A DNA stretch of 64,000 nt from Clostridiales bacterium (lineage in GTDB: Bacteria; Bacillota; Clostridia; Lachnospirales; Lachnospiraceae): positions 73,067 to 137,066 of the forward strand of contig JAQXKO010000012.1 in assembly GCA_029010495.1 (NCBI GenBank), given 5' to 3'. Shown here one piece after another: positions 55,405-63,742 of the stretch; the first letter of the stretch is position 1, and every line of letters starts with the position of its first letter. A model generated the notes under the pieces. That model was not told the origin of the DNA and made no database searches. It was given only the letters and a program-made list of their open reading frames with translations. The position numbers and the translations under genes are program-made.

Positions 55405-55418
55405 TTATTAAAAAGATA

Positions 55419-55463
55419 TAAACCATATACGGCATTTTATTGCGGTATATGGTTTATTTTTTT
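55419..55463 (+). terminator. intrinsic terminator after rnpB
   Basis: AACCATATAC (55421-55430) and GTATATGGTT (55445-55454) form a 10-bp stem followed by a T-rich tail. Confidence 0.88.
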
Positions 55464-56024
55464 ATATTATGTATTGGTATGCTGTGTAATTAGATAATTA
55501 AAAATGACTTATATTAAATAATTGATATTAAATATAGGAAGAAACAGGATTTTGAAGATTGGTTTTTTTGAATGAATGACGGTTAAGACGCACTATACAA
55601 ATGTGACAAAAAATGACCTTTATTGACGGTTTAATATTACAAGATTATTACAGCGTTATTCTACATTTGTATCCTGAAAAATACAAATAAAATGGAGGAA
55701 AAACAAGCATTTACGATTAAAAAATAAGTATAAAGTGGAGGTAAATACGCAGAAATTATTAAGCAATTATTAATTGTTACAAAATTGTTACGGTAAATGT
55801 TGCACAAAAACCATAAAAACGAATAAATTTTCGATATAAATAATAAACAATATTTAGCAGTTGTTTTGAAGTATTATTTGTGCAATATTTACATTGCTGA
55901 CAAATTATGACATGACTACAGGGTGTGAATAGTGCCGAATTTGGCTGACTGTACTTGACTTTGCCTTAATCTTTCGTTAATCTTTTAGACAATCCGGTTC
56001 AAAAATTAGTTTAAGGAGACAAAT
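55464..56024 (+). promoter_or_regulatory. long non-coding leader region before the SleB-like hydrolase gene
   Basis: 560 bp without an open frame of note. A likely promoter is TTGACG (55623-55628), a 17-bp spacer and TATTAC (55646-55651), framed by a perfect 10-bp inverted repeat, ATACAAATGT (55595-55604) and ACATTTGTAT (55663-55672). Two gene-less Shine-Dalgarno-like AGTGGAGG/ATGGAGG sequences occur at about 55692 and 55735. ATTGTTAC is repeated at 55776-55783 and 55787-55794. No conserved riboswitch core (for example ydaO GGGGAACC) was found. Confidence 0.5.
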
Positions 56025-56978
56025 ATGTTTAAGAGAGTAAAAGCTCTTGCTACTAAGGAACCATTGATTAAAAAGATGATTACTTTTGGCAGGAAACAAA
56101 ATCCTCTTCAAAAAGGGATGGCTTATGTTTATCTTATTCTTACACTTGTCTGTGCAGAAACATCTATTGGACTTTGGAATAATACTACAGTATATGCGGC
56201 TGAGCAGAATGGTTCGCCGGCAAAAGTTATTGTATTTCCAACTGCTTCGAGTTCATTAGTGAATGTAACTGACATGAGAGAATCAATTGAGGATAACGTA
56301 AGTGCCCCTGCACTTTCTGTGAACTTAGTTGAGAACGAAGAAAAATATGAATTACTTCAGAATGTTGTTGTAGAAGCAAATGAAGATGTAATTCATAAAA
56401 CATCACATGACAAACATTATGAGGAGCATGCAACCGATAATAAGATTCAGTCACTTACTGAGCTTAATATTGCTATCTCCGAAGGTGTAAAGAAGAGTTA
56501 TGAAGCAAAAAAGGAAGCCGAAAGAATTGCTGCCGAAAAGGCAAAGGCCGAGGCAGAGAGAAAGGCTGCTTTAAAAGCTAATACTTATGTTAACAATCCT
56601 AATTTTAAAATCAAGTTAACTAATGCAGAATATGATTTACTTTGCAGATTGGTTTACTGTGAGGCTGGTGGCGAAGACGAGATTGGTAAAATATTAGTTA
56701 CTAATGTTGTATTAAACCGGGTTAATTCACCATCATTTCCAAACAATATTACCGACGTAATCATGGCAAAGAGACAGTTTGAACCTGTCTCTACCGGTAA
56801 GGTAAATCGCGTAAAGCCTTCAAAAGAAGTAATTGCCGCTGTTGACAAGGCTTTGTCAGGCGTTGATTATTCAAAGGGTGCGTTGTATTTTATTAATCCG
56901 AAATATTGCAACAGCAGCTGGTTTGAAAGAGCTCTGACAAGAGTCATCGTACACAGAGATTCTGTATTTTATAAGTAA
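56025..56978 (+). CDS. SleB-like cell-wall hydrolase with coiled-coil linker
   Basis: 317 residues: an N-terminal hydrophobic export segment (about 35-52), a variable acidic region, a Lys/Glu/Ala-rich coiled coil (about 150-180, AEKAKAEAERKAAL), then a Hydrolase_2/SleB domain with DLLCRLVYCEAGGED (active-site Glu), VVLNRVNSPSFPNN, RQFEPV and ALYFINPKY. Such proteins cleave the glycan backbone of peptidoglycan. The long upstream leader suggests strong regulation. AAGGAG precedes the start. Confidence 0.9.
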   Translation: MFKRVKALATKEPLIKKMITFGRKQNPLQKGMAYVYLILTLVCAETSIGLWNNTTVYAAEQNGSPAKVIVFPTASSSLVNVTDMRESIEDNVSAPALSVNLVENEEKYELLQNVVVEANEDVIHKTSHDKHYEEHATDNKIQSLTELNIAISEGVKKSYEAKKEAERIAAEKAKAEAERKAALKANTYVNNPNFKIKLTNAEYDLLCRLVYCEAGGEDEIGKILVTNVVLNRVNSPSFPNNITDVIMAKRQFEPVSTGKVNRVKPSKEVIAAVDKALSGVDYSKGALYFINPKYCNSSWFERALTRVIVHRDSVFYK

Positions 56979-56988
56979 TAGAATAAAA

Positions 56989-57053
56989 TAACCTGAATGA
57001 TGATATATGTAGTGCACAGTACACTGATATATTGTTGTTCGGGTTTTTTTATT
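56989..57053 (+). terminator. intrinsic terminator after the SleB-like gene
   Basis: AACCTGAA and TTCGGGTT pair with one wobble around inner pairing of the 48-nt middle, followed by seven T residues. Confidence 0.65.
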
Positions 57054-57182
57054 GAAAAATATTTTTTAATTATATTATGGCAAAGCAAATAAAAAATGAA
57101 GTAATATATTGCAGATTATCAAAGAAATAACAGTAATACCATGAATCTCCGGTATAAGTGTCATATAGATACTTTTGGTTTT

Positions 57183-57202
57183 TTACAAATTATGATACAA
57201 TA
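57183..57202 (+). promoter_or_regulatory. extended -10 promoter of the MBL-fold gene
   Basis: TTACAAATTATGATACAATA is identical to the 20 bp at 1246-1265 in the native ychF promoter. The -10 is TACAAT with an upstream TG. A weak TTTGGT -35 lies 16 bp upstream of the -10. Confidence 0.55.
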
Positions 57203-57234
57203 TAACCGTTTAGTAATCATGGGGGTTATGGATT

Positions 57235-57987
57235 ATGACAGAAAAATATGGCAGGATAAATATAAAAAAATTAAATCAGAACATATATCTGTTTGACGAC
57301 GCCGGTCAGTCTACCGGATACCTTGTTACAGGTAATAAATTGGCTCTTGTTATTGACACAATGAACGGAGTGGAGAATGTTAATGAGTTGGTAAGGAGCA
57401 TTACCGATTTACCTGTTATGGTGGTAAATACTCATGGTCATTGTGATCATATTTACGGAAATATTTATTTTAAAAAAGCTTATATTCATAAAGATGATAT
57501 GGAAATCGTTAAAGAACATACCGCCTTTCCTGATTTTATCAGGCTGTGCAGGGAAAAAGGACGTAGTATGCCTGAATTTGAATATGTCAATGACGGTGAC
57601 GTGATTGATTTGGGCGATTTACATGTTGAAATTTATGTCATCAGCGGACATACGCCCGGTGGACTGTTTCTTCTTCTCAGAGAAGACAGAGTGCTTTTTA
57701 CGGGAGACAGCATAAATCATCATGTGTGGATGCAGCTTCCGGAAAGTCTTGACATGAAGGGATTTACGGAAAATCTTGAGAAACTGTGGTTTTTAACTGA
57801 AAAGGCAGACTATATATGTTATGGTCATGCAACTGATTTTGACAGCATCGAGCTTTATAAACAGGTTTACAGGGGAGCCAAAGAAATTGCTGAAGGGAAA
57901 ACAGCAGAGGATAAAGCCTATTCCTGGTTTGGCGGAGAAAATATGCAGCATGAATTTGCACCCGGCAGTGTGATATGCTACAAATGA
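57235..57987 (+). CDS. MBL-fold metallo-hydrolase
   Basis: 250 residues of the metallo-beta-lactamase superfamily. The metal motif HxHxDH is visible as NTHGHCDHIYG at residues 61-71, followed by SGHTPGGLFLL, FTGDSI and a C-terminal GHATD, the remaining metal ligands. It resembles small glyoxalase-II-like hydrolases. The substrate is unknown. GGGGG precedes the start, which lies 7 bp after an out-of-frame ATG. Confidence 0.9.
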   Translation: MTEKYGRINIKKLNQNIYLFDDAGQSTGYLVTGNKLALVIDTMNGVENVNELVRSITDLPVMVVNTHGHCDHIYGNIYFKKAYIHKDDMEIVKEHTAFPDFIRLCREKGRSMPEFEYVNDGDVIDLGDLHVEIYVISGHTPGGLFLLLREDRVLFTGDSINHHVWMQLPESLDMKGFTENLEKLWFLTEKADYICYGHATDFDSIELYKQVYRGAKEIAEGKTAEDKAYSWFGGENMQHEFAPGSVICYK

Positions 57988-58058
57988 CAGCCTGTTATTA
58001 ATAAGCATGGTCCGGCTGCCGCAACAGATAAAGATTGCTAAATTATTATGAAATATGA

Positions 58059-58088
58059 TACAATTTGACATATATCATTATGTCAAAT
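58059..58088 (+). promoter_or_regulatory. promoter/operator of the NlpC-like lipoprotein gene
   Basis: TACAAT (58059-58064, in TATGATACAAT) is overlapped at its end by a perfect 10-bp palindrome, ATTTGACATA (58063-58072) and TATGTCAAAT (58079-58088), with a 6-bp spacer. A dimer bound here would cover the transcription start. Confidence 0.6.
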
Positions 58089-58107
58089 CAGAAGAGGATA
58101 ACATATT

Positions 58108-59076
58108 ATGGTACAAAGAATGAAACGAGCCGGAAGAGCTATGACGGCAATATGTCTTATAACGGTACTGCTATGCTCCTGTGGGGGAAAACAGGGAGCT
58201 GACAAAGGATTGGATAATTCCGGCAAAATAACTGTGACGGAAGCGACCGGCAATAATCGGCCGGATAATAATCAGAACGGCAATACACCGAATGTTACTG
58301 ACACTCCTACGCCGGAGCCTGTATCACCACAACCCGACTTTGAGGACGACTTTAAAGAAATGCCAAAGGCCGGAGTACATACGATGGAAAATCTTTTTGC
58401 AACAGCCATACAGCCTCTTGGAAGGACTATGTATATATGGGGCGGCGGCTGGAATAAGGAAGATACCGGAGCAGGAGAAGAGGCAGTGTCTTTCGGAATA
58501 AGTGAAAAATGGGTTGAATTTGCTTCTATGCAGAACTCGTCCTATGATTATAATAATACACGCTATCAGATTCATAACGGTCTTGACTGCTCGGGATATA
58601 TCGGATGGCTTGTTTATAATGTTATTGAAACACAAGAGGGAAGGCCCGGTTACGTTATGAAATCGACTGACCTTGCAAAATCACTGGCCGAAAAAGGATT
58701 CGGTACATATAATTCCGGTGCTGTCAGTGAATGGCTTCCGGGCGATGTGGCCAGTATGAAGGGTCATGTGTGGCTCTGTCTGGGAAGCTGTGATGACGGA
58801 AGTGTTCTTGTACTACATGCTTCGCCTCCAGGTGTAAAGCTTTCGGGAACTGTTCTTGCTGACGGAAGCAGGTCACAGGCTGTTGCTCTTGCTGAAAAAA
58901 TAATGAAAAACTGTTACTCTTCGTGGTATGACCGTTTTCCTGATTGTACTGTTCCGTACAGCTATCTGACAAAATCCCATACCTTCAGGTGGAGCAGGGA
59001 TGTGCTTTCGGATAAATGGGGACTCGGAAATATGAGTGCCGAGGAGCTTGCCGAAAAGATTTTTCTGAAGAATTGA
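58108..59076 (+). CDS. NlpC/P60-like lipoprotein (putative cell-wall peptidase)
   Basis: 322 residues. The N-terminal signal ends in LLCSCG, a lipobox-like sequence (cysteine about residue 23), so Lgt would anchor it outside the membrane. A Pro/Thr/Asn-rich spacer follows to about 85. The catalytic part has YIWGGGWN and LDCSGYIGWLVYN (nucleophile Cys), and a later GHVWLCLG with the His, the NlpC/P60 pattern. No SH3 domain is visible. It sits upstream of surE and downstream of an MBL-fold gene. Confidence 0.8.
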   Translation: MVQRMKRAGRAMTAICLITVLLCSCGGKQGADKGLDNSGKITVTEATGNNRPDNNQNGNTPNVTDTPTPEPVSPQPDFEDDFKEMPKAGVHTMENLFATAIQPLGRTMYIWGGGWNKEDTGAGEEAVSFGISEKWVEFASMQNSSYDYNNTRYQIHNGLDCSGYIGWLVYNVIETQEGRPGYVMKSTDLAKSLAEKGFGTYNSGAVSEWLPGDVASMKGHVWLCLGSCDDGSVLVLHASPPGVKLSGTVLADGSRSQAVALAEKIMKNCYSSWYDRFPDCTVPYSYLTKSHTFRWSRDVLSDKWGLGNMSAEELAEKIFLKN

Positions 59077-59123
59077 ATATCGGTTTGATAATATAATATT
59101 ATATAAAGCATTGGACGGTAATA

Positions 59124-59837
59124 ATGAAAAGAATATTAATAACAAATGATGACGGTATAGGAGCAGGAGGCATTATCCGACTTGCAAAGGCGGCAATGAA
59201 ATACGGAGAGGTATGGGTGATTGCACCTGCTGCGCAGAGAAGTGCGGCATCACACAGCATCACACTTCATACGCATATTGATGTATATCCGTGTGATTTT
59301 CCGGTTGAGGGGATTAAGGCTTATGCGATTTCCGGTACGCCTGGAGACTGTATCAGACTCGGAATATTAAATATTTTACCGGAAAAGCCGGACATTGTAT
59401 TTTCAGGTATCAATTTTGGATTTAATGCAGGGACGGATGTGCAATACTCTGCAACAGTCGGAGCGGCGTTTGAGGCGGTGTTTCAGGGTGTTCCGGCTGT
59501 GGCATTTTCGGAATCAACACAAGACGGATACCTTGTTACAGACAAATATCTTGATGATATTCTTGCGGAGGTAATAGATACTCCTTTTGTGTACGGAAAG
59601 GTAATAAACATCAATTTCCCAAATTGCCGGCCTGATGAGGTAAAAGGAATATTGAGAAACAGAATTAATTCAGCCGGATGTATTTTCAGAGACAGATATG
59701 ACGTGGAGGAGCTTAAGGATGGCGGTAAACGTTATCGTGTAAACGGTATTTACAATGAAGATGTTGAGCCGGGTTCGGATCTTCGCGCACTGTTTGATAA
59801 ATATATATCCATAGGTGAGCTGACTAATATACATTAA
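59124..59837 (+). CDS. surE: 5'-nucleotidase SurE
   Basis: 237 residues. The N-terminal LITNDDGIGAGGI has the catalytic acid pair, and AAQRSAASHSITL and SGTPGDCIRLG are the other signature segments. It dephosphorylates nucleoside monophosphates in the cytoplasm and is linked to stationary-phase survival. ATG 59124 is preceded only by a weak GGACGG site. It lies 47 bp after the lipoprotein gene. Confidence 0.93.
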   Translation: MKRILITNDDGIGAGGIIRLAKAAMKYGEVWVIAPAAQRSAASHSITLHTHIDVYPCDFPVEGIKAYAISGTPGDCIRLGILNILPEKPDIVFSGINFGFNAGTDVQYSATVGAAFEAVFQGVPAVAFSESTQDGYLVTDKYLDDILAEVIDTPFVYGKVININFPNCRPDEVKGILRNRINSAGCIFRDRYDVEELKDGGKRYRVNGIYNEDVEPGSDLRALFDKYISIGELTNIH

Positions 59838-59955
59838 CCTCATGCTTATTAAATATTACTGATTTCTTATAAAGAGAAAGGCGATATTCATTACGAATGA
59901 TTAAGTATATAGAACAGATATATAATGAAATAAGTAATTTCATACGGAGGAAATT

Positions 59956-62229
59956 ATGTTAATTGGGTTTATTGTAAGCGGTATTGTTGAGGAATACACC
60001 TCAAATCTCTGCAAAGGTATTGAAAAAATGGCGGAAGCTGACGGTGTTAATGTAGTAGTAATTCCCGGCAAATATCTTAATATGAATTTTGAAGAGGATT
60101 TAAAAAATAAATACGGTTATTGTTTTAATTCTCTGTATTCGTACGGATTATTATCATGTTTTGACGGTCTTATTATAGAAATGGCATCTGTTGCAATGTA
60201 TTCAAATGAAACTCAAAAGGAAAAGTTTGCAAAGATATTTAAGGATGTGCCGCATGTATTTATATCCTTCAGCAAACGAGGTTACAGCAGTGTCACGCTT
60301 GATAATAAAGCAGGCTTAAATGATGCACTTGAATATATGTACACAAACGGTGCAAGAAAATTTGCTATGATTGGCGGACCTGATAAAAATATTGATGCCA
60401 AAGAAAGAAAACAATGCTTTGAAAATTTTTTGAAGAAATATGAACTTGTTCAGAACGAAAATAATTATGTACAGGGCAGCTTTTTCCTAGACTGCAGCAA
60501 AGAAGCAGAGCAGCTTGTCGCCAACAATTTGGATGCTGATGCTTTTATCTGCGCTAATGATATCCTGGCAATACGTATATATGAAGCCTGCAGAAAGTAT
60601 AATTTGAAACCGGGAATAGATGTATCAGTTCTCGGCTTTGATGACAGTAAGTTCTGTATTTCAACATTTCCGTCTATATCCTCCGTAAGAACAGATGTGG
60701 TAAATATCGGTAAGGAAAGCTATAAACTACTTATGGATATTATTTCGGGCAGACCTGCGAGAAAGGTTGTATTACCTTCGCATTTTGTTCTTCGTGATTC
60801 GATATGTCACAGAGGACAAGAGGAAAAAAGAAAAACTGATGTTGATTCGGATATTAATTATATTTTGAAAGCAAATGTCCAGCTGGACGAAATCCCAAAT
60901 TCTGAAAGGGCAATAGATAAGCTTAGGGAAATTCTATCATTGTTAAACTGTGCAAAAGAGAATAATGACGCTGAATTACTGAACAATATTCTGGCCCTTG
61001 CAGATGAAAAATTTTTATCTGAATATAAGGATTTGGTAGACGGAGAGCTCTTTCTTAATCTTCTGGATTATAATTATAAAAAATGGTTTTTGACAATTGA
61101 TGATTATAATCTGAAAAATAAAATTATTTCAATGTATATCAAAATTATCAATGATATAATGAAATATAACCGTAAAACCTATGACAACCAGGGTATAAAA
61201 AATATGGATGCAACATATATGATGGAAGCATTTTTTAGAGATACAATGCAATTTGCCGGCAACAGTGAATTAAATTATTCTAAGATATTTGATAATCTTG
61301 ATTTCCTTGGAATTGAAAATGCATTTTTGTATCTCTATGACGAACCTCTGTCGTATATGCAGGGTGAAATATTTGAAATTCCGCAAACACTTAATCTTAA
61401 GGCCTGCCTTCTGGACGGAAAGACAATCAAAGTGCCGCAAAATAAACAGAAGATTTTAAAAGAAAATATTTTTTATAACGATTATCTGGACTGGAAAGAT
61501 TTTTCAAAGCTGTATATCTTTCCTGTTTATGCGGAAAATTATCTGTACGGTGTAGTAATCTGCGATATTAAGCCTTATGGATTTCCTAAAGCAGAATTAT
61601 TTGTAAACCAGATAAGTGCGGCAATACGTATGTTTCAGCTCAGAATTCAGAATAACAAAATTATGAATGAATATGAGGAATCAATGCGCAGGCTGAAAGA
61701 AAACAATATTACACTTGATACTATGACAAAAACAGATCCGTTAACCGGACTTAATAACAGACGCGGATTCTTTATGCGTTATGAAAAAATGCGTCTGCTC
61801 TGCCCGAGCGATACATCATCCATGCTGGTCGGATATGCTGATATGAATAATCTTAAAATAATTAATGACAGATTTGGTCATGATGAAGGTGATTATGCAT
61901 TAAAGAGTATCGGCAGTGTTTTGACAGATTTTGTTACAATGTACAACGGCTTTGCGGCGCGTATCGGCGGCGATGAATTTGCGTTTACCATTGCAGTTCC
62001 GACAGACGGAGATCTGACGGAATACCGTAAGGAATTGCAGGAGCTGTTTGATGATTTTAACAAGAAAAGCATTAAACAGTATATAGTATCTGCATCCGTG
62101 GGTTTTAGCTTAATAAATAAAGGTGATGACATTACAATAGAGGATGCACTTAACAGTGCAGATGAAAAGCTTTATATTGAAAAAAATGAAAAGAACAGAA
62201 ATGTTCTTAAAGCGAATCTGTTGGAATAA
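59956..62229 (+). CDS. LacI-type sugar-sensor/GGDEF diguanylate cyclase fusion
   Basis: 757 residues. Residues 1-285 are a periplasmic-binding-fold sensor of the LacI/GalR family (VTLDNKAGLNDALEYM, KFAMIGGPDK, DAFICANDILAIRIYE, VSVLGFDDSKFCI), but without the usual HTH and without a signal peptide or membrane segment. A long helical middle (about 290-590) leads to a GGDEF domain with DPLTGLNNRRGFF and GGDEF at residues 671-675. No RxxD inhibitory site precedes it. The protein should sense a cytoplasmic ligand and make c-di-GMP. GGAGGA precedes the start. Confidence 0.93.
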   Translation: MLIGFIVSGIVEEYTSNLCKGIEKMAEADGVNVVVIPGKYLNMNFEEDLKNKYGYCFNSLYSYGLLSCFDGLIIEMASVAMYSNETQKEKFAKIFKDVPHVFISFSKRGYSSVTLDNKAGLNDALEYMYTNGARKFAMIGGPDKNIDAKERKQCFENFLKKYELVQNENNYVQGSFFLDCSKEAEQLVANNLDADAFICANDILAIRIYEACRKYNLKPGIDVSVLGFDDSKFCISTFPSISSVRTDVVNIGKESYKLLMDIISGRPARKVVLPSHFVLRDSICHRGQEEKRKTDVDSDINYILKANVQLDEIPNSERAIDKLREILSLLNCAKENNDAELLNNILALADEKFLSEYKDLVDGELFLNLLDYNYKKWFLTIDDYNLKNKIISMYIKIINDIMKYNRKTYDNQGIKNMDATYMMEAFFRDTMQFAGNSELNYSKIFDNLDFLGIENAFLYLYDEPLSYMQGEIFEIPQTLNLKACLLDGKTIKVPQNKQKILKENIFYNDYLDWKDFSKLYIFPVYAENYLYGVVICDIKPYGFPKAELFVNQISAAIRMFQLRIQNNKIMNEYEESMRRLKENNITLDTMTKTDPLTGLNNRRGFFMRYEKMRLLCPSDTSSMLVGYADMNNLKIINDRFGHDEGDYALKSIGSVLTDFVTMYNGFAARIGGDEFAFTIAVPTDGDLTEYRKELQELFDDFNKKSIKQYIVSASVGFSLINKGDDITIEDALNSADEKLYIEKNEKNRNVLKANLLE

Positions 62230-62312
62230 TAATCCGTTATATGTTTGAAATACGTTGTTTGTCTGAAACAGAAAAATTAACAATTTTTTCATAAGCGGAC
62301 AATAAAAAAATA

Positions 62313-62341
62313 TTTACTTTTATCTTTTTTTTTAGTATAAT
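62313..62341 (+). promoter_or_regulatory. promoter of the flavin reductase-rubrerythrin gene
   Basis: TTTACT (62313-62318), a 17-bp spacer and a perfect TATAAT (62336-62341), about 89 bp before ATG 62430. Confidence 0.7.
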
Positions 62342-62429
62342 AAATACAAACCATTAAGTCATCTGATAACGGACAAATAACCAGGTAATTTGCGAGTTTG
62401 ACGATAAGACACAGGAAAGCAGGTATGAT

Positions 62430-63665
62430 ATGAATAAAAAGGCTATGTATAAATTAAGCTACGGTTTATTTGTTCTTACGGCTAAGGAAGCTGATAAAGA
62501 TAACGGTTGTATAATTAATACTGCCATTCAGGCTGCGTCAGAGCCAAATCAGATAAGCATTTGTGTAAATAAAGCAAATTATACTCATGATATGATTATG
62601 AATACGGGGAAATTTAATGTCTCTGTTATCAGTCAGTCAGCCGGTTTCAATTTGTTTAAGCATTTTGGTTTTCAGTCAGGAAAAGATGTTAACAAGTTTG
62701 CGGATTTTTCCGCATGTACAAGAAGTGAGAACGGTATTTTATACATTACTGAAGGCACCAATGCCTATTTTTCGGTGTCGGTAACAAAAACAGATGATTT
62801 GGGTTCTCATACAATGTTTATAGGTGAAATCACTGATATGGAGGTATTAAGTGATACATCATCTGCAACATATGAATATTATTTAAGCAACATTAAGCCT
62901 AAGCCTCAGCCTGTGAGAACAACAGAGGACGGAAAGACGGTTTGGCGTTGTACAATTTGCGGATATGAGTATGTCGGAGAAGAGCTTCCGGAGGATTTTA
63001 TATGTCCTATATGTAAGCATCCGTCATCTGATTTCGAAAAAATTAATAATATTAATAATAAACAGGAGGAAAAAACAATGGCAAAATATGTTTGTCCGGT
63101 ATGCGGTTACATTCATGAGGGAGACAGTGCTCCTGCTGAGTGTCCGGTATGTCACGTAAGCGGAGATAAATTCAAGAAGGTGGAAGGTGAGCTTAAGCTT
63201 GCTGCAGAGCACGAATACGGAATTTATGCCAAGACAGTAAAGAATAATGACAATATCAGCGAGGAAGATAAGAAATATATTTTCGAACAGCTGATGGCTA
63301 ACTTCAAAGGTGAGTGTTCAGAAGTAGGTATGTATCTTTGCATGGCTCGTATTGCTCACAGAGAAGGATATCCTGAGATTGGTCTTTATTGGGAAAAAGC
63401 TGCATTTGAAGAGGCAGAGCATGCTTCAAAGTTTGCTGAGTTATTAGGTTCAGATCTTGAGCCAAATATGAAGGCTACAACAAAGGACAATCTTGCATGG
63501 AGAGTTGACTGTGAATTTGGTGCTACACAGGGCAAGTTTGATTTGGCTTTATGTGCTAAGAAGAACGGTCTTGATGCTATTCATGATACAGTTCATGAAA
63601 TGGCACGTGATGAGGCTCGCCACGGCAAGGCTTTAAAGGGATTCTTAGACAGATACTTCAAATAA
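62430..63665 (+). CDS. flavin reductase-rubredoxin-rubrerythrin fusion protein
   Basis: A single 411-residue frame. Residues 1-155 are a flavin-reductase-like (FMN) domain ([20 protein letters not shown]). Residues about 170-205 are a rubredoxin ([26 protein letters not shown]), together resembling the Hrb high-molecular-weight rubredoxin. From residue 217 comes a reverse-type rubrerythrin: an N-terminal rubredoxin ([19 protein letters not shown]), then a diiron four-helix bundle ([40 protein letters not shown]). It should reduce peroxide with electrons from NAD(P)H. An internal ribosome binding site at 63064 is described separately. Confidence 0.94.
   Translation: MNKKAMYKLSYGLFVLTAKEADKDNGCIINTAIQAASEPNQISICVNKANYTHDMIMNTGKFNVSVISQSAGFNLFKHFGFQSGKDVNKFADFSACTRSENGILYITEGTNAYFSVSVTKTDDLGSHTMFIGEITDMEVLSDTSSATYEYYLSNIKPKPQPVRTTEDGKTVWRCTICGYEYVGEELPEDFICPICKHPSSDFEKINNINNKQEEKTMAKYVCPVCGYIHEGDSAPAECPVCHVSGDKFKKVEGELKLAAEHEYGIYAKTVKNNDNISEEDKKYIFEQLMANFKGECSEVGMYLCMARIAHREGYPEIGLYWEKAAFEEAEHASKFAELLGSDLEPNMKATTKDNLAWRVDCEFGATQGKFDLALCAKKNGLDAIHDTVHEMARDEARHGKALKGFLDRYFK
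63064..63080 (+). promoter_or_regulatory. internal ribosome binding site for a separate rubrerythrin product
   Basis: AGGAGGA at 63064-63070 lies exactly 7 bp before an in-frame ATG (63078) that opens the rubrerythrin part ([16 protein letters not shown]). Translation from here would give a stand-alone 195-residue rubrerythrin ending at 63665. The preceding Asn-rich joint ([10 protein letters not shown]) looks like the read-through of a former gene boundary. Confidence 0.75.
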
Positions 63666-63690
63666 GTATTAATTACGACTTGTATTTTAA

Positions 63691-63718
63691 GGGGAATAGC
63701 ATGTCTATTCCCCTTTTA
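63691..63718 (+). terminator. intrinsic terminator
   Basis: GGGGAATAG (63691-63699) and CTATTCCCC (63705-63713) form a 9-bp stem around a 5-nt loop, followed by TTTTATT. Confidence 0.85.
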
Positions 63719-63742
63719 TTAACTAATTTAAGGAGCAGTATT

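Noticed and set aside
54985-55435. minus-strand open frames across the RNase P RNA
   Set aside because: The region is a structured RNA gene with closed 5'/3' pairing; the frames are incidental.
55464-56024. c-di-AMP (ydaO) riboswitch in front of the SleB-like hydrolase
   Set aside because: Expected from gene context, but the conserved core (GGGGAACC, GGGTGAAT in order) was not found; only a weak GGGTGTGAAT resemblance exists.
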